Shown: positions 8,375 to 16,136, counted from the first letter of the stretch. The stretch is 64,000 nt of DNA from Duganella sp. CF517 (GCF_900110275.1 NZ_FODC01000008.1:1-64000), one strand, 5' to 3'. Numbers and translations: made by a program. Notes: generated by a model not told the origin, from the letters alone.

Positions 8375-8407
8375 AAAACAAAAAGCCCAGCCGGTGAGGG
8401 CTGGGCT
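8375..8407 (-). terminator. displaced original terminator of the tRNA-Thr gene
   Basis: Reading the minus strand, a 9-bp stem (arms at 8384-8392 and 8399-8407, AGCCCAGCC/GGCTGGGCT) is followed by a T-rich tail (TTTTGTTTT). It lies 16 bases beyond the left tRNA fragment, where the terminator of an uninterrupted tRNA-Thr gene should be. Integration of the element separated it from the functional tRNA by 16 kb. Confidence 0.7.
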
Positions 8408-8422
8408 AAGTGTTTGATTTTG

Positions 8423-8470
8423 CTGGTGCCGACTGCCGGTTTCGAACTGGCCACCTGATGATTACAAATC
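8423..8470. repeat. attL: 48-bp tRNA-Thr 3'-end duplicate
   Basis: These 48 bases are identical to 24589-24636 and reproduce the tRNA-Thr gene from the 3' CCA end through the anticodon loop. Sequence diverges right after ...ACAAATC. It marks the left boundary of the integrated element. The stretch 8231-8644 contains no gene: it holds the displaced terminator, this site and the integrase arm-type repeats. Confidence 0.95.
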
Positions 8471-8600
8471 GCTGGGAATTGTGTTTTCCATGATTTCCCA
8501 TTGATGCCCCAAACAGCCTCGCTCATAGGAGAAAACGGCATTTTCGCTGTTTGCGGTACATCGAAACTTCCCGATGGTTTCCCTTAATTTGCTAGAATCT

Positions 8601-8630
8601 GCCTACACAGTGCCTACATGGCGCCTACAC
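8601..8630 (+). repeat. three 11-bp-spaced GCCTACA repeats (candidate integrase arm sites)
   Basis: GCCTACA starts at 8601, 8612 and 8623, exactly one helical turn apart. The 19 bases CCTACACAGTGCCTACATG recur exactly at 24494-24512 near the other end. Such paired direct repeats inside both ends of a tyrosine-recombinase element are the expected layout of arm-type binding sites. They overlap the first possible integrase start codon (ATG 8618), which argues for the later GTG start. Confidence 0.7.
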
Positions 8631-8644
8631 GGGGGAGTCAGCAG

Positions 8645-9952
8645 GTGGCGAAAGTCAATTTCACAGCCGACAGGGTCGCAACGTTTCAATGCGACGCCGG
8701 CAAGCAGCAGAGCATCCTTTGGGATGCGAAAACGCCCGGGCTGGGCCTGCGCGTGACCGCCGCCGGCGCGCGCTCCTATATATTCGAGACGCGACTGCAC
8801 GGCAAAACGTTGCGCATCACTATTGGCGACGTGCGCACTTGGACGGTCGCTAAAGCCCAGGCCGAGGCTACGCGATACAAAGCGGACACCGACAAAGATA
8901 TCGACCCCCGCCAGGTGCGTGCCGAGCAGCTGGCCACCCAAGCCGAAGCCAAGGCGACAGCTGCGGCCGACGAGCTTCGAGACTCTATAACGTTGGGCGC
9001 TGTTTGGTCGGTCTATGTGGCGGAGCGCACACCGTACTGGGGCGAACACCAAATTAACGCCCATCGAAAAATCATTCAGGCCGGCGGAGAGAAGCGCAAG
9101 CGCAGCCCGAAACTAACCGAACCGGGGCCGCTCGCGTCGCTGGCTGGACTCCGCTTGGTCGACCTCAATAGCGCGCGCCTCGAAGCATGGGCGAAGCTAG
9201 AAGCGCTGGCCCGGCCGTCGAGTGGGCGGCTCGCCATGCGCCTGTTGAAAGCCTGTTTGAATTGGTGCGCGGCGCACCCTGATTATGCTGCTGTCGTGAC
9301 CACAAACGCAGCAAAGAGCGCTAAGGCGCGCGAGACGCTGGGCAAGCCCAAGGTAAAACACGACTTGCTGCAGCGTGAGCAATTGGCCGCGTGGTTTGAA
9401 GCAGTGCGGAGAATCGGCAATCCAGTTATCGCGGCTTACCTGCAAACACTGTTGATGACTGGCGCCAGGCGGGAGGAGGTGGCCGGGCTGCGCTGGGTCG
9501 ACGTCGACTTTCAGTGGGGCAGCATGAAGCTGGGCGACAAGGTGGCGGACTTTCGGATGGTACCCTTGACGGCCTACGTTGCGCACCTGCTGGCCGCGCT
9601 TCCGCGCCGGAATGAGTGGGTATTCAGCAGTCCCAGCGCCGAATCGGGCAAGCTGGCCGAGCCACGCATCGCCCATAACGAGGCAGTGGCCGCCGCCGGC
9701 CTGCCACATCTGACCTTGCACGGGCTGCGCCGGAGCTTCGCAACGCTGAGCGAGTGGACCGAGACGCCGGCCGGCATCGCTGCACAGATTCAAGGGCATG
9801 CGCCCCAAGGAGTCCGCGAACAGAATTACATCCGCCGTCCCCTGGACTTGCTGCGCAAGTGGCACATTAAAATAGAGGAGTGGATGCTAGAGCAAGCCGG
9901 CATCCAGTTCCAACCAGCGCCAGCAGCTTTGCGCCTGGTGCCGGCCGCCTGA
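8645..9952 (+). CDS. int: tyrosine site-specific integrase
   Basis: 435 aa from GTG 8645, chosen because GGGGGAG lies about nine bases upstream and because the ATG at 8618 is inside the arm-type repeats. An N-terminal DUF4102-like domain (LWDAKTPGLGLRVTAAGARSY) precedes a SAM-like core-binding domain and the catalytic domain. The catalytic set is complete: Arg275 (TGARREEVAGL), His359-x-x-Arg362 (HGLRRSF), His385 (GHAP) and Tyr395 (NYIRRP). It would integrate and excise the element at the tRNA-Thr att sites by strand exchange in the shared 48-bp sequence. Confidence 0.95.
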   Translation: MAKVNFTADRVATFQCDAGKQQSILWDAKTPGLGLRVTAAGARSYIFETRLHGKTLRITIGDVRTWTVAKAQAEATRYKADTDKDIDPRQVRAEQLATQAEAKATAAADELRDSITLGAVWSVYVAERTPYWGEHQINAHRKIIQAGGEKRKRSPKLTEPGPLASLAGLRLVDLNSARLEAWAKLEALARPSSGRLAMRLLKACLNWCAAHPDYAAVVTTNAAKSAKARETLGKPKVKHDLLQREQLAAWFEAVRRIGNPVIAAYLQTLLMTGARREEVAGLRWVDVDFQWGSMKLGDKVADFRMVPLTAYVAHLLAALPRRNEWVFSSPSAESGKLAEPRIAHNEAVAAAGLPHLTLHGLRRSFATLSEWTETPAGIAAQIQGHAPQGVREQNYIRRPLDLLRKWHIKIEEWMLEQAGIQFQPAPAALRLVPAA

Positions 9953-10062
9953 CCACATCAGGCACGATTTACGCCACACTCTAGACTTAGCGGTCGAACG
10001 CCGACTCCTTCATCGGCCGGGTGTGGCACCTATTTTTGAAGGCGACACCTGAAGGGGTGCCA

Positions 10063-10914
10063 ATGGAAGACACGGATGATGTGGCTGGCGCCGAGCCTAT
10101 GCCTGCTTGCTGCAACCCTAGCCGCGCAAAAGATATGCTAGGAATCGCTGCCATCTTTGTACGAGATGCGCTCGAGCATGACCACGACGTACTTTACGAA
10201 ACATACGGTATCCGTCCGGATGAAGCCGCGCAGTCGCTGCGCTACGCAGAACTGGCAGAACTCCGGGCGTGGGGAGTTGATGAAATGGTGGAGGCGCCGG
10301 TTCGTGCGCAGGCGTCAAGTGAGAACGCATTGCGCCGTCGCATCCTTATGGCCATGAAGGCCGAGGGCCTTCCTGACTACGTTCACCCTGGCGATGCAGT
10401 CATTCTCATGGAGCGCTCCGGCCTAATGCTGTCCGGTGAGCTGCGAGACGCCGTGGTCTGCATGAGTACTCGGTCCTACGGCGACGACCAAGCGGATTTT
10501 GCGCTGGTGGATGAAAATCGTCTACGTAGATTACTTGGAAGGCCGACAATTACAGAAGAAGAATATAACGGCGGCTCGGCCGAGGCGGCGGAACGGTCAG
10601 TGCTGTCAGAATTGCGCGCTACTGCGCCCGCGTTTAAGCGGACACTACACGTAACCACGACGCGGGTACGCGTTCTCACTGCCGAGATTGAGTATGCGAT
10701 AGAGAGAGCGGATAGCGATGAAAATAGACCGGTGTGGACGGAGTTATCGAAGCTGGCCGAGATAAAACATGGCGCCATGATTGGATACGTGGCCGAAGGT
10801 ATTCAGTATCGCGGCGATACTCACCGTGCGACAGGGGAGCCGGATATCCTAACCTTCAAACAACTCTGCGACCGGCTGCGCAACCGCCGAAACAAGCGCG
10901 ATAGGGCGGTCTAA
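10063..10914 (+). CDS. element-encoded protein of unknown function
   Basis: 283 aa from ATG 10063 (GAAGGGG a few bases upstream); the frame is open from a GTG at 10021. It is soluble, with no signal peptide or membrane segment and no recognised motif. The middle part (VHPGDAVILMERSGLMLSG) and a Lys/Arg-rich C-terminus (CDRLRNRRNKRDRAV) stand out. It lies between the integrase and the excisionase-like gene, a place where directionality or regulatory factors are often found, but no function is claimed. Confidence 0.7.
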   Translation: MEDTDDVAGAEPMPACCNPSRAKDMLGIAAIFVRDALEHDHDVLYETYGIRPDEAAQSLRYAELAELRAWGVDEMVEAPVRAQASSENALRRRILMAMKAEGLPDYVHPGDAVILMERSGLMLSGELRDAVVCMSTRSYGDDQADFALVDENRLRRLLGRPTITEEEYNGGSAEAAERSVLSELRATAPAFKRTLHVTTTRVRVLTAEIEYAIERADSDENRPVWTELSKLAEIKHGAMIGYVAEGIQYRGDTHRATGEPDILTFKQLCDRLRNRRNKRDRAV

Positions 10915-10971
10915 GGCGAGATAAGGCGCGCTATAGCGCTCTGCTATCGGAGAAAATCAACAAGCCGGAAA

Positions 10972-11015
10972 TGATGCACTCATACCGTGAAAACGGGCTG
11001 ATTAGGAGTGCATCA
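10972..11015 (+). promoter_or_regulatory. hairpin that sequesters the Shine-Dalgarno of the mobilization operon
   Basis: Perfect 10-bp arms TGATGCACTC (10972-10981) and GAGTGCATCA (11006-11015) enclose an inner CCGT-GAAA-ACGG hairpin. The right arm contains part of the AGGAG ribosome-binding site (11004-11008) for ATG 11017. A 12-bp palindrome GCGCTATAGCGC (10928-10939) lies just upstream. The structure could control translation of the first operon gene, or be part of a MobV-type oriT, since those origins are inverted repeats upstream of mob genes. Confidence 0.5.
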
Positions 11016-11016
11016 C

Positions 11017-11238
11017 ATGCAACTAGTTTCTCTCCCGCCTGCCTTGGCCATCGTCGCCCAGGGTCGTGACCACATTACCACCGCCGAGTTTGCGCGCGCC
11101 ATGTGCCGCGCCACCCAAACGGTTCTGAAAAATCACTGCCTCACCGGCGAGTGCTACGGCGTGCGTCCCATCAAGCGCGGCAAAATGCTGATGTGGCCCT
11201 TGGCCGGCGTCGCCCGCGCGCTGAGCGCGGAGGCATAA
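11017..11238 (+). CDS. small DNA-binding protein, excisionase/AlpA-like
   Basis: 73 aa from ATG 11017, which has AGGAG at proper spacing; the in-frame GTG at 11008 overlaps that site. The segment HITTAEFARAMCRATQTVLKN followed by VRPIKRGKMLMWPLAGV resembles the winged-helix of excisionase-like proteins that bind att regions and steer excision. It is the first gene of a tightly packed unit: its TAA overlaps the next ATG by one base (TAATG). Assignment rests on pattern and context. Confidence 0.55.
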   Translation: MQLVSLPPALAIVAQGRDHITTAEFARAMCRATQTVLKNHCLTGECYGVRPIKRGKMLMWPLAGVARALSAEA

Positions 11239-11714
11239 TGAAAAACGCCCCCACCGAAATTAACGATGAGAGCGCCCCAGACAAGCGCGATTCTACACCA
11301 GGAACGTTCCCAAAGCGACGCAATACTGTAATTGCCGGCGTCCTCGCCGCGCTGATGGAATCGAAAACCATCACGAGCATGGACAGCGTTTTTTCCATGA
11401 GCACCACCAGGCTGGCCGCGTTCGTCTGCCGCCTCGAACAGCGCTACGGCTGGACGATTGACCGCCACGATGTTGCAACCGGCACCAATGACGGCCGCGA
11501 ATCGTGGGTGACAGCGTATTGGTTGCCAAAGTCCGCCATCGGGAAGGCGTTTGACCTTGGCGCACGCGAATGGGTGGACGGCGTAAAAGCGGCGAGCATC
11601 GATCGCCGCAAGCTTGCCGGCAAGTGCAAGGCCGAAGCCGCAAAGAAGAACGCCATCCGCAATAAACTGCGCAAGCAAGACCCCCGTCAGGGGCGGTTGT
11701 GGGGCGAGCTGTAA
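11238..11714 (+). CDS. element-encoded basic protein of unknown function
   Basis: 158 aa starting in a TAATG junction with the previous gene. The central region (ITSMDSVFSMSTTRLAAFVC then RLEQRYGWTIDRHDVATG) looks like a winged-helix/DNA-binding fold, and the C-terminal 40 residues are very basic (RRKLAGKCKAEAAKKNAIRN). Given its position just before the relaxase it may be a relaxosome accessory protein, but that is inference. Confidence 0.65.
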   Translation: MKNAPTEINDESAPDKRDSTPGTFPKRRNTVIAGVLAALMESKTITSMDSVFSMSTTRLAAFVCRLEQRYGWTIDRHDVATGTNDGRESWVTAYWLPKSAIGKAFDLGAREWVDGVKAASIDRRKLAGKCKAEAAKKNAIRNKLRKQDPRQGRLWGEL

Positions 11715-11836
11715 TGCGCCGCGCTATCGCCTTGGGCGCCGTGCTAGCGCTGCTGCCGGCTGCGCCGCCGCCACCTCCTCCTGTCCTGATGCTGCTGGCG
11801 ACCTTGCTGGCCAGCTTGGTGCGCGGGTGTTCGTAA
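11714..11836 (+). CDS. 40-aa hydrophobic peptide coupled to both neighbours
   Basis: A 41-codon frame (MRRAIALGAVLALLPAAPPP ... LLATLLASLVRGCS) is joined at both ends by TAATG overlaps: its ATG uses the stop of the upstream gene and its stop overlaps the relaxase ATG. It has a two-arginine start, a hydrophobic stretch, a Pro6 hinge, a second hydrophobic stretch and a cysteine one residue before the end. It could be a small membrane peptide (entry exclusion or export) or only a coupling leader for the relaxase. Confidence 0.5.
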   Translation: MRRAIALGAVLALLPAAPPPPPPVLMLLATLLASLVRGCS

Positions 11837-13890
11837 TGCAGGATGCCCACTTCCTGGCCGTCAAGCCGCTGAGCGTGAAGACCACGCGCGCCAGCTGCGC
11901 AGATGCGGTCATCCTCAACGTGATGCGCCACAACGCCCGGGAGCTACAGGCTGAAATCGGCATTGGCGCTGAGAGCGGCATTGACCCTAGCCGCATCCAT
12001 CTGAACGTGACCCTGCACGGCCCGGCCACCGCTGACGGCGTGGCCAGCGCGGCGCGCGACGCGATGCGGGAGCATGGCATCGTGGCGCCCCGTAAAAATG
12101 CGACGCTGGGCATTGAGATTGTCGTAAGCCTTCCGGCCGGCTTGGCCATCGACCACCTGGCATACTTCCGCGCCGCGACGACGTGGGCCCAGCAGCACTA
12201 CGGCGTGCCGCTACTGAGCGCCATCCTTCATAACGACGAAAGCAGCCCGCACCTGCACCTTGTCTTGCTCCCGGTCCGGGGCGGCAAGCTGGTGGGCTCC
12301 GAGCTGCTGGGCAACCGCGCGACCATGAAGGCGATGCAAAAGGATTTCCACGACCAGGTCGCCAAACAATACGGCCTGCGCATGCTTGCGGCGAAGAAGC
12401 GTCACAGCGCCACCGAGCGCGCCGCCGCCATAGCGCTGCTGCGCGTCACCCTGCAATCGAACAGCGCTTTGACCGACGGCGCCATCGATGCGCTGCTGGT
12501 CGCACACGCTAGAAACCCTGAACCGCTCTTGCTGGCGCTAGGCCTGGCCATGCCGGCACCGCCGGTCAAAGGCTCGTTCGTCGCGACGATGACCCGGAAG
12601 GTGCGCTCCGAAAGCCCTAATAGGGGTTTCACGAAATCCACTTTAGGAGATTTTGGCACTGACATGGCGCCCGGTTTGGGAGCTGAAAATAAAATGTCCT
12701 ATGCTCTGTTAGGACTTCCGATTTCCACGCCCAATATTTCACCGCAATCAGCCGGCATTCAGGCTACCAACCACCAGCACCCGGCCGACGGCCTGCTGAC
12801 GCCGCAGCACACCCCTGCAGCAGCCGACACCCTCCCGGGAACTCAGGCGACCTCCGAGCCATCCACCACCGGCCAGGCCGCGCCAACCAGCACCAGCACC
12901 ACACCAGCCCGGCGCAAACACACCGCGGCGAATCGCCAGCCTGCCGCAGCCTCGCCGGCGTCGCTTCAGACCGTCAGTTTGGCGGAGCAGGCCAGTGCCG
13001 GAAAATTATCCGACCCCCCCCGGCCCGTCCGCCAGCTGGACACCCCTGCGGTCGACCACCACCAGGCCGCCGCCGCCGGTACCCGCAGGCATTCCACCCA
13101 GATTCCGGGTGATTTAGGTCGGCAGCACTCACCCGAAAATTCGGGTCAGCTAGATGCCTTGATGTTTCAAGACATCCAACCGTCGATCACCGGGCCAGCC
13201 AAACGTACGAATTTCGTCCGGCTGGGCGAGCAGCACCAGGTCGGCGCCGACGATGTGAGCAGTTTTGCGCGCATCTCCTCGCCGCCCACCGGCCAGGCCA
13301 AGGCGACGCAATACGTCGAGCTGGTCCACCACCAGGCCGATGCCTGCGAGCCTTCGTGCACGCCGCGTCCGAAGCTCAGCGCCACCGACCCGAGGATTGC
13401 CAGAAAGTTTGTGCCGACGATATTCGTCGCCACAAGCGCGCCGTGTGCGAACGGAATGCGTACGCACAAAGATGTGTCCAAAAGTGGATGCATCTCCAAA
13501 GGGGGCGCAGATTTAGCACCCCCTGCAGGTGTGCCCAACGTTGGGCAGGCCCACGCGGAGGGCATCCCCAATTCTGGAGACACCCCCTCAGCCGGCGGCG
13601 ACCTGCTCAAAACTCAGCAGGTCGACCAACAGGCCGGCCAAGCCGACGCACACCGGTGCTCCCCCGCTGGGGGCGGACATCCGAGCCCCCAGCGGGGGAT
13701 GGTGCCGGAAGCGGAGGACGACTACCACCGCCACCGCGACGACGAGCAGCCGGCCGAAACCTGGTGCGTTGACCTGGGCGAGTTCGTACAGGCCACCGGC
13801 CCGCCGTGCGGAGCCTGTCAACTATACCCACGACCAAAGCCGGCCCGGCGGCATTCCGGGAACTCGAACAGAAAGTCAAAACCACCATGA
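11836..13890 (+). CDS. MobV/Pre-family relaxase with long disordered C-terminus
   Basis: 684 aa from ATG 11836, in a TAATG overlap; the frame is open further upstream but that stretch overlaps other genes. The first 190 residues form the nickase: motif I with His32-Asn33-x-Arg35 (VMRHNARELQ) and the metal-binding motif HNDESSPHLH at 132-141, both typical of MobV. It would nick oriT and start transfer of the element. From about residue 255 the protein is low-complexity, rich in Pro, Ala, Ser, Thr and Gln, with recurring TGQA and HHQA patterns, and the underlying DNA is full of short inverted repeats. The stop overlaps the next ATG (ATGA at 13887). Confidence 0.85.
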   Translation: MQDAHFLAVKPLSVKTTRASCADAVILNVMRHNARELQAEIGIGAESGIDPSRIHLNVTLHGPATADGVASAARDAMREHGIVAPRKNATLGIEIVVSLPAGLAIDHLAYFRAATTWAQQHYGVPLLSAILHNDESSPHLHLVLLPVRGGKLVGSELLGNRATMKAMQKDFHDQVAKQYGLRMLAAKKRHSATERAAAIALLRVTLQSNSALTDGAIDALLVAHARNPEPLLLALGLAMPAPPVKGSFVATMTRKVRSESPNRGFTKSTLGDFGTDMAPGLGAENKMSYALLGLPISTPNISPQSAGIQATNHQHPADGLLTPQHTPAAADTLPGTQATSEPSTTGQAAPTSTSTTPARRKHTAANRQPAAASPASLQTVSLAEQASAGKLSDPPRPVRQLDTPAVDHHQAAAAGTRRHSTQIPGDLGRQHSPENSGQLDALMFQDIQPSITGPAKRTNFVRLGEQHQVGADDVSSFARISSPPTGQAKATQYVELVHHQADACEPSCTPRPKLSATDPRIARKFVPTIFVATSAPCANGMRTHKDVSKSGCISKGGADLAPPAGVPNVGQAHAEGIPNSGDTPSAGGDLLKTQQVDQQAGQADAHRCSPAGGGHPSPQRGMVPEAEDDYHRHRDDEQPAETWCVDLGEFVQATGPPCGACQLYPRPKPARRHSGNSNRKSKPP
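13660..13699. repeat. 15-bp perfect hairpin inside the relaxase gene
   Basis: Arms TCCCCCGCTGGGGGC (13660-13674) and its exact complement (13685-13699) enclose a ten-base loop. Each arm is itself a near-palindrome (CCCCC-GCT-GGGGG). It is the strongest of about ten inverted repeats in 12600-13700, including ACCCGAAAATTCGGGT (13131-13146), GCCCAACGTTGGGC (13533-13546), GACGA-TAT-TCGTC (13416-13428) and GTCCTA...TAGGAC (12696-12715). Confidence 0.8.
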
Positions 13891-14495
13891 AAATCAAAAC
13901 CACCCCAGACGGCAAGCACGCCATCCTGAAAAACGGCGTGCCGCTGTACGTCATGGCCGACGGCACCGAGCGGGAAATCGACGGTGCTGCCGCCTTCAAG
14001 CTGGCGCTGAGCAAGCATTTCGAGGCGTCGCCTGTGATGTCGCGCTTGAAGCTCCCGGCCGACATCATCGCCGCGTCATTCGGCAGCCATTTCGATATCC
14101 AAGGCGGCAAGTTGGTGGCTCTGGACAAGCACGGCATCAAGGAATATTCCAGCAGCCGCCCGGGCGAAGTGGCGACGTTTGACGAAGCGCTGGGCCAGCT
14201 CATCGACCGGTACCCGAATAAAAGCATGCTCCTGAAAGATGTGGGAGCGCCGGGGGCCGCCCAAGCTCCGGGCGAGCAGCCAGGGAAAGGCGGCACCGTA
14301 ACGCGCGCTGCTTTCGACGCAATGCCGCCGGCCGCCCGCGCCAAGTACATCACCGGCGGTGGGCGTATTGCGGATGTCGCCAGCGCGGCCCCGCCTGCGC
14401 CACCTTCCGGAAGCATCACCCGAGCCACCTTTGACACCCTGAACCCCCAAGAGCGTGCCAAGTACGTCACGGGCGGCGGCAAGGTGGCTGACTAA
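13887..14495 (+). CDS. phage-like protein with tandem C-terminal repeat
   Basis: 202 aa from an ATGA overlap with the relaxase stop; a GTG 27 codons upstream lacks a ribosome-binding site. The N-terminal half starts MKIKTTPDGKHAILKNGVPL. The C-terminal part has two copies of a 25-residue unit, TRAAFDAMPPAARAKYITGG and TRATFDTLNPQERAKYVTGG, a motif I associate with small phage structural or scaffold-linked proteins (phenylalanine, PxxRAKYI/V, TGGG, D). Coupling to the relaxase is unusual for such a protein. Function not assigned. Confidence 0.65.
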   Translation: MKIKTTPDGKHAILKNGVPLYVMADGTEREIDGAAAFKLALSKHFEASPVMSRLKLPADIIAASFGSHFDIQGGKLVALDKHGIKEYSSSRPGEVATFDEALGQLIDRYPNKSMLLKDVGAPGAAQAPGEQPGKGGTVTRAAFDAMPPAARAKYITGGGRIADVASAAPPAPPSGSITRATFDTLNPQERAKYVTGGGKVAD

Positions 14496-14608
14496 GCCAA
14501 GCGGCCCGCTGAGCGGCTTTCGCTGCCCGGCAGGCCCAACCACACCCGCATAGTCTTTTCGCGTCGCCACGGCGCGATAAATGGCCTTGCCGGGTAAACG
14601 GAGATGAG

Positions 14609-14929
14609 ATGAACGACCGAGAACTGACAAATGCCGCGCTGTTGTGGCACACCGCCCACGCGCGCCGGCTGGCCGTCGGGAAGGAAAAGCGCCGCCTCGA
14701 CGCCAAGCTCAAGGCCGGCGGTGATGATGGCTGGAGCCTGCAGCGAAGCATCCAGCAGAGCGAGGCCGGGCGCCAAGTCACCGAACTGAAGCGCAAGGAA
14801 CTGGCCGCCTTGCGCGCGCTGGCCAGGGTCTGTGCGAAGCAGCGCGGACACCTGCAGGCCGCCGATGTCATCGATGTGGATGGCACCGTGGTGCTGCTGG
14901 CGGGCGCCGATGACCAACTTTTAGCTTGA
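14609..14929 (+). CDS. small basic helical protein, unknown
   Basis: 106 aa with a good GGAG five bases before ATG 14609. It is largely helical and Lys/Arg/Ala-rich (VGKEKRRLDAKLKAGGDDGW, VTELKRKELAALRALARVCA), without membrane segments. The 113 bases before it hold a hairpin TCGCGTCG-CCA-CGGCGCGA. The role is unknown; the next gene encodes a DUF2280-like phage protein. Confidence 0.6.
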   Translation: MNDRELTNAALLWHTAHARRLAVGKEKRRLDAKLKAGGDDGWSLQRSIQQSEAGRQVTELKRKELAALRALARVCAKQRGHLQAADVIDVDGTVVLLAGADDQLLA

Positions 14930-14951
14930 CCTGCCTTGACGGATTTTAACC

Positions 14952-15305
14952 ATGACGACCCTACCCGGCCACGTATGCGCCTATATCGTTGCTGCTCTCG
15001 CCTGCTATGACTCCCCTGAACAGGTGGCGGCAGCCGTCAAAGTAAATTTCGGCCTAGTGCTGACCCGCCAGCGCATCGAGGCGTGGCATCCCGAGCGGCG
15101 CGCCGGCGCACGACTGGGCGCCCGGTGGCGGGCCATGTTCTACGAAACGCGCGGCAAGCTGCTGGCCGAGCTGGACGACATCCCCATCGCCTGCCAAGCC
15201 TACCGCCTCCGCGTATTGGACCGGGTGGCCGCGCAGGCCGAAGCGATGGGCAACTTCGAATTGGCGGCGCGCATCATCGAGCAGGCAGCACGCGAGGCCG
15301 CTTAA
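14952..15305 (+). CDS. DUF2280-like phage protein
   Basis: 117 aa. The start PGHVCAYIVAALACYDSPEQ followed by VNFGLVLTRQRIEAWHPERR and LDDIPIACQAYRLRVLDRV matches my recollection of DUF2280, a family found beside phage terminase genes and thought to bind DNA like a terminase small subunit. No large terminase is present in the element, so if the protein works here it may have another use, for example regulation or packaging by a helper phage. Confidence 0.65.
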   Translation: MTTLPGHVCAYIVAALACYDSPEQVAAAVKVNFGLVLTRQRIEAWHPERRAGARLGARWRAMFYETRGKLLAELDDIPIACQAYRLRVLDRVAAQAEAMGNFELAARIIEQAAREAA

Positions 15306-15317
15306 AGAGAAGTCCAA

Positions 15318-16136
15318 TTAAGATGGCGGCTTTCCGCCCCGTGCCTGACGTTCCTGCTTCTTTCTTTCAGCTTCACGAAGCGTTGCAAGTCGCCGCGCCT
15401 TTTTCTTGGTCTCGTCAGGGACATGCATCCATTTTGCTACCACGTCGACAAGCTCAGGATTAAGAAACAACGGTGCATTGATTGCTTGGAAGTTGTTGAG
15501 GAACAAAATTCCTTCTTGTCCGCTGAGAGAAAATTTTAAGTTTTGCCAGACCAGAGCATCATGCGCCGGGTGCTCCGAGTCACCCAAAACTCGCTCTAGA
15601 AGTGCCCCTTGGATATGGCCGTTTGTCGCGGGCCCATCCAATCCCAATGCGATTCGGCGCACATTTTGTAGCAGCACATCCTCACTAGGTTCATCTGCGT
15701 AGTGAACGACATCTAACGGCTCACAGTATTGCCGCAGGCGCCAAACCAAACGGTCCAGCATTATTAGCTCGATATCTTCCAGTTCGAGGGACATTAGAAG
15801 ATATCGGTCTCCATCGCATTGAGCCACATGGTCGAAAACCTGCTGCTCATCCTCTCCCAACCTAATCTCGAAAGGCAGACGACTGTTAATTCTTCTCAGC
15901 GCCTTTGCAATGTTGTGGCCTAGGTCGCCTGTTTTCTGGCGATTGAGCATCAAAATGCACTTTAAGTACTTTTCAATGGCCTGCTCCGCCGACCACAAAA
16001 AAGGGATGGCGAGGCGAGCCCTCATTGCGAGCCGTGCTGCTATGTAATCTGCGTCGCCGGTATCGCGAAAGCATCGGATGGCGAATTGATTCACCTTCGC
16101 ATGCTCCGGCGGCTTTATGTACTCGGGCCGTTCCAT
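15318..16136 (-). CDS. HEPN-domain protein (candidate defence or toxin cargo)
   Basis: 272 aa, opposite in direction to the gene before it, with AGGAG six bases before its ATG. Residues 30-80 (ADYIAARLAMRARLAIPFLW, SAEQAIEKYLKCIL, GHNIAKAL) have the two-helix pattern of HEPN domains, in which a conserved helix carrying E/K residues precedes a GH(D/N) turn. Many HEPN proteins are RNases in toxin-antitoxin or abortive-infection systems, but some are not catalytic. The rest (residues 100-270) is unrecognised. It borders the hairpin array and has no obvious antitoxin neighbour. Confidence 0.6.
   Translation of the reverse strand: MERPEYIKPPEHAKVNQFAIRCFRDTGDADYIAARLAMRARLAIPFLWSAEQAIEKYLKCILMLNRQKTGDLGHNIAKALRRINSRLPFEIRLGEDEQQVFDHVAQCDGDRYLLMSLELEDIELIMLDRLVWRLRQYCEPLDVVHYADEPSEDVLLQNVRRIALGLDGPATNGHIQGALLERVLGDSEHPAHDALVWQNLKFSLSGQEGILFLNNFQAINAPLFLNPELVDVVAKWMHVPDETKKKARRLATLREAERKKQERQARGGKPPS

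Noticed and set aside
11614..11835. Upstream extension of the relaxase frame
   Set aside because: Overlaps two coupled genes, is Arg/Ala-rich without pattern, and ATG 11836 sits in a TAATG junction.
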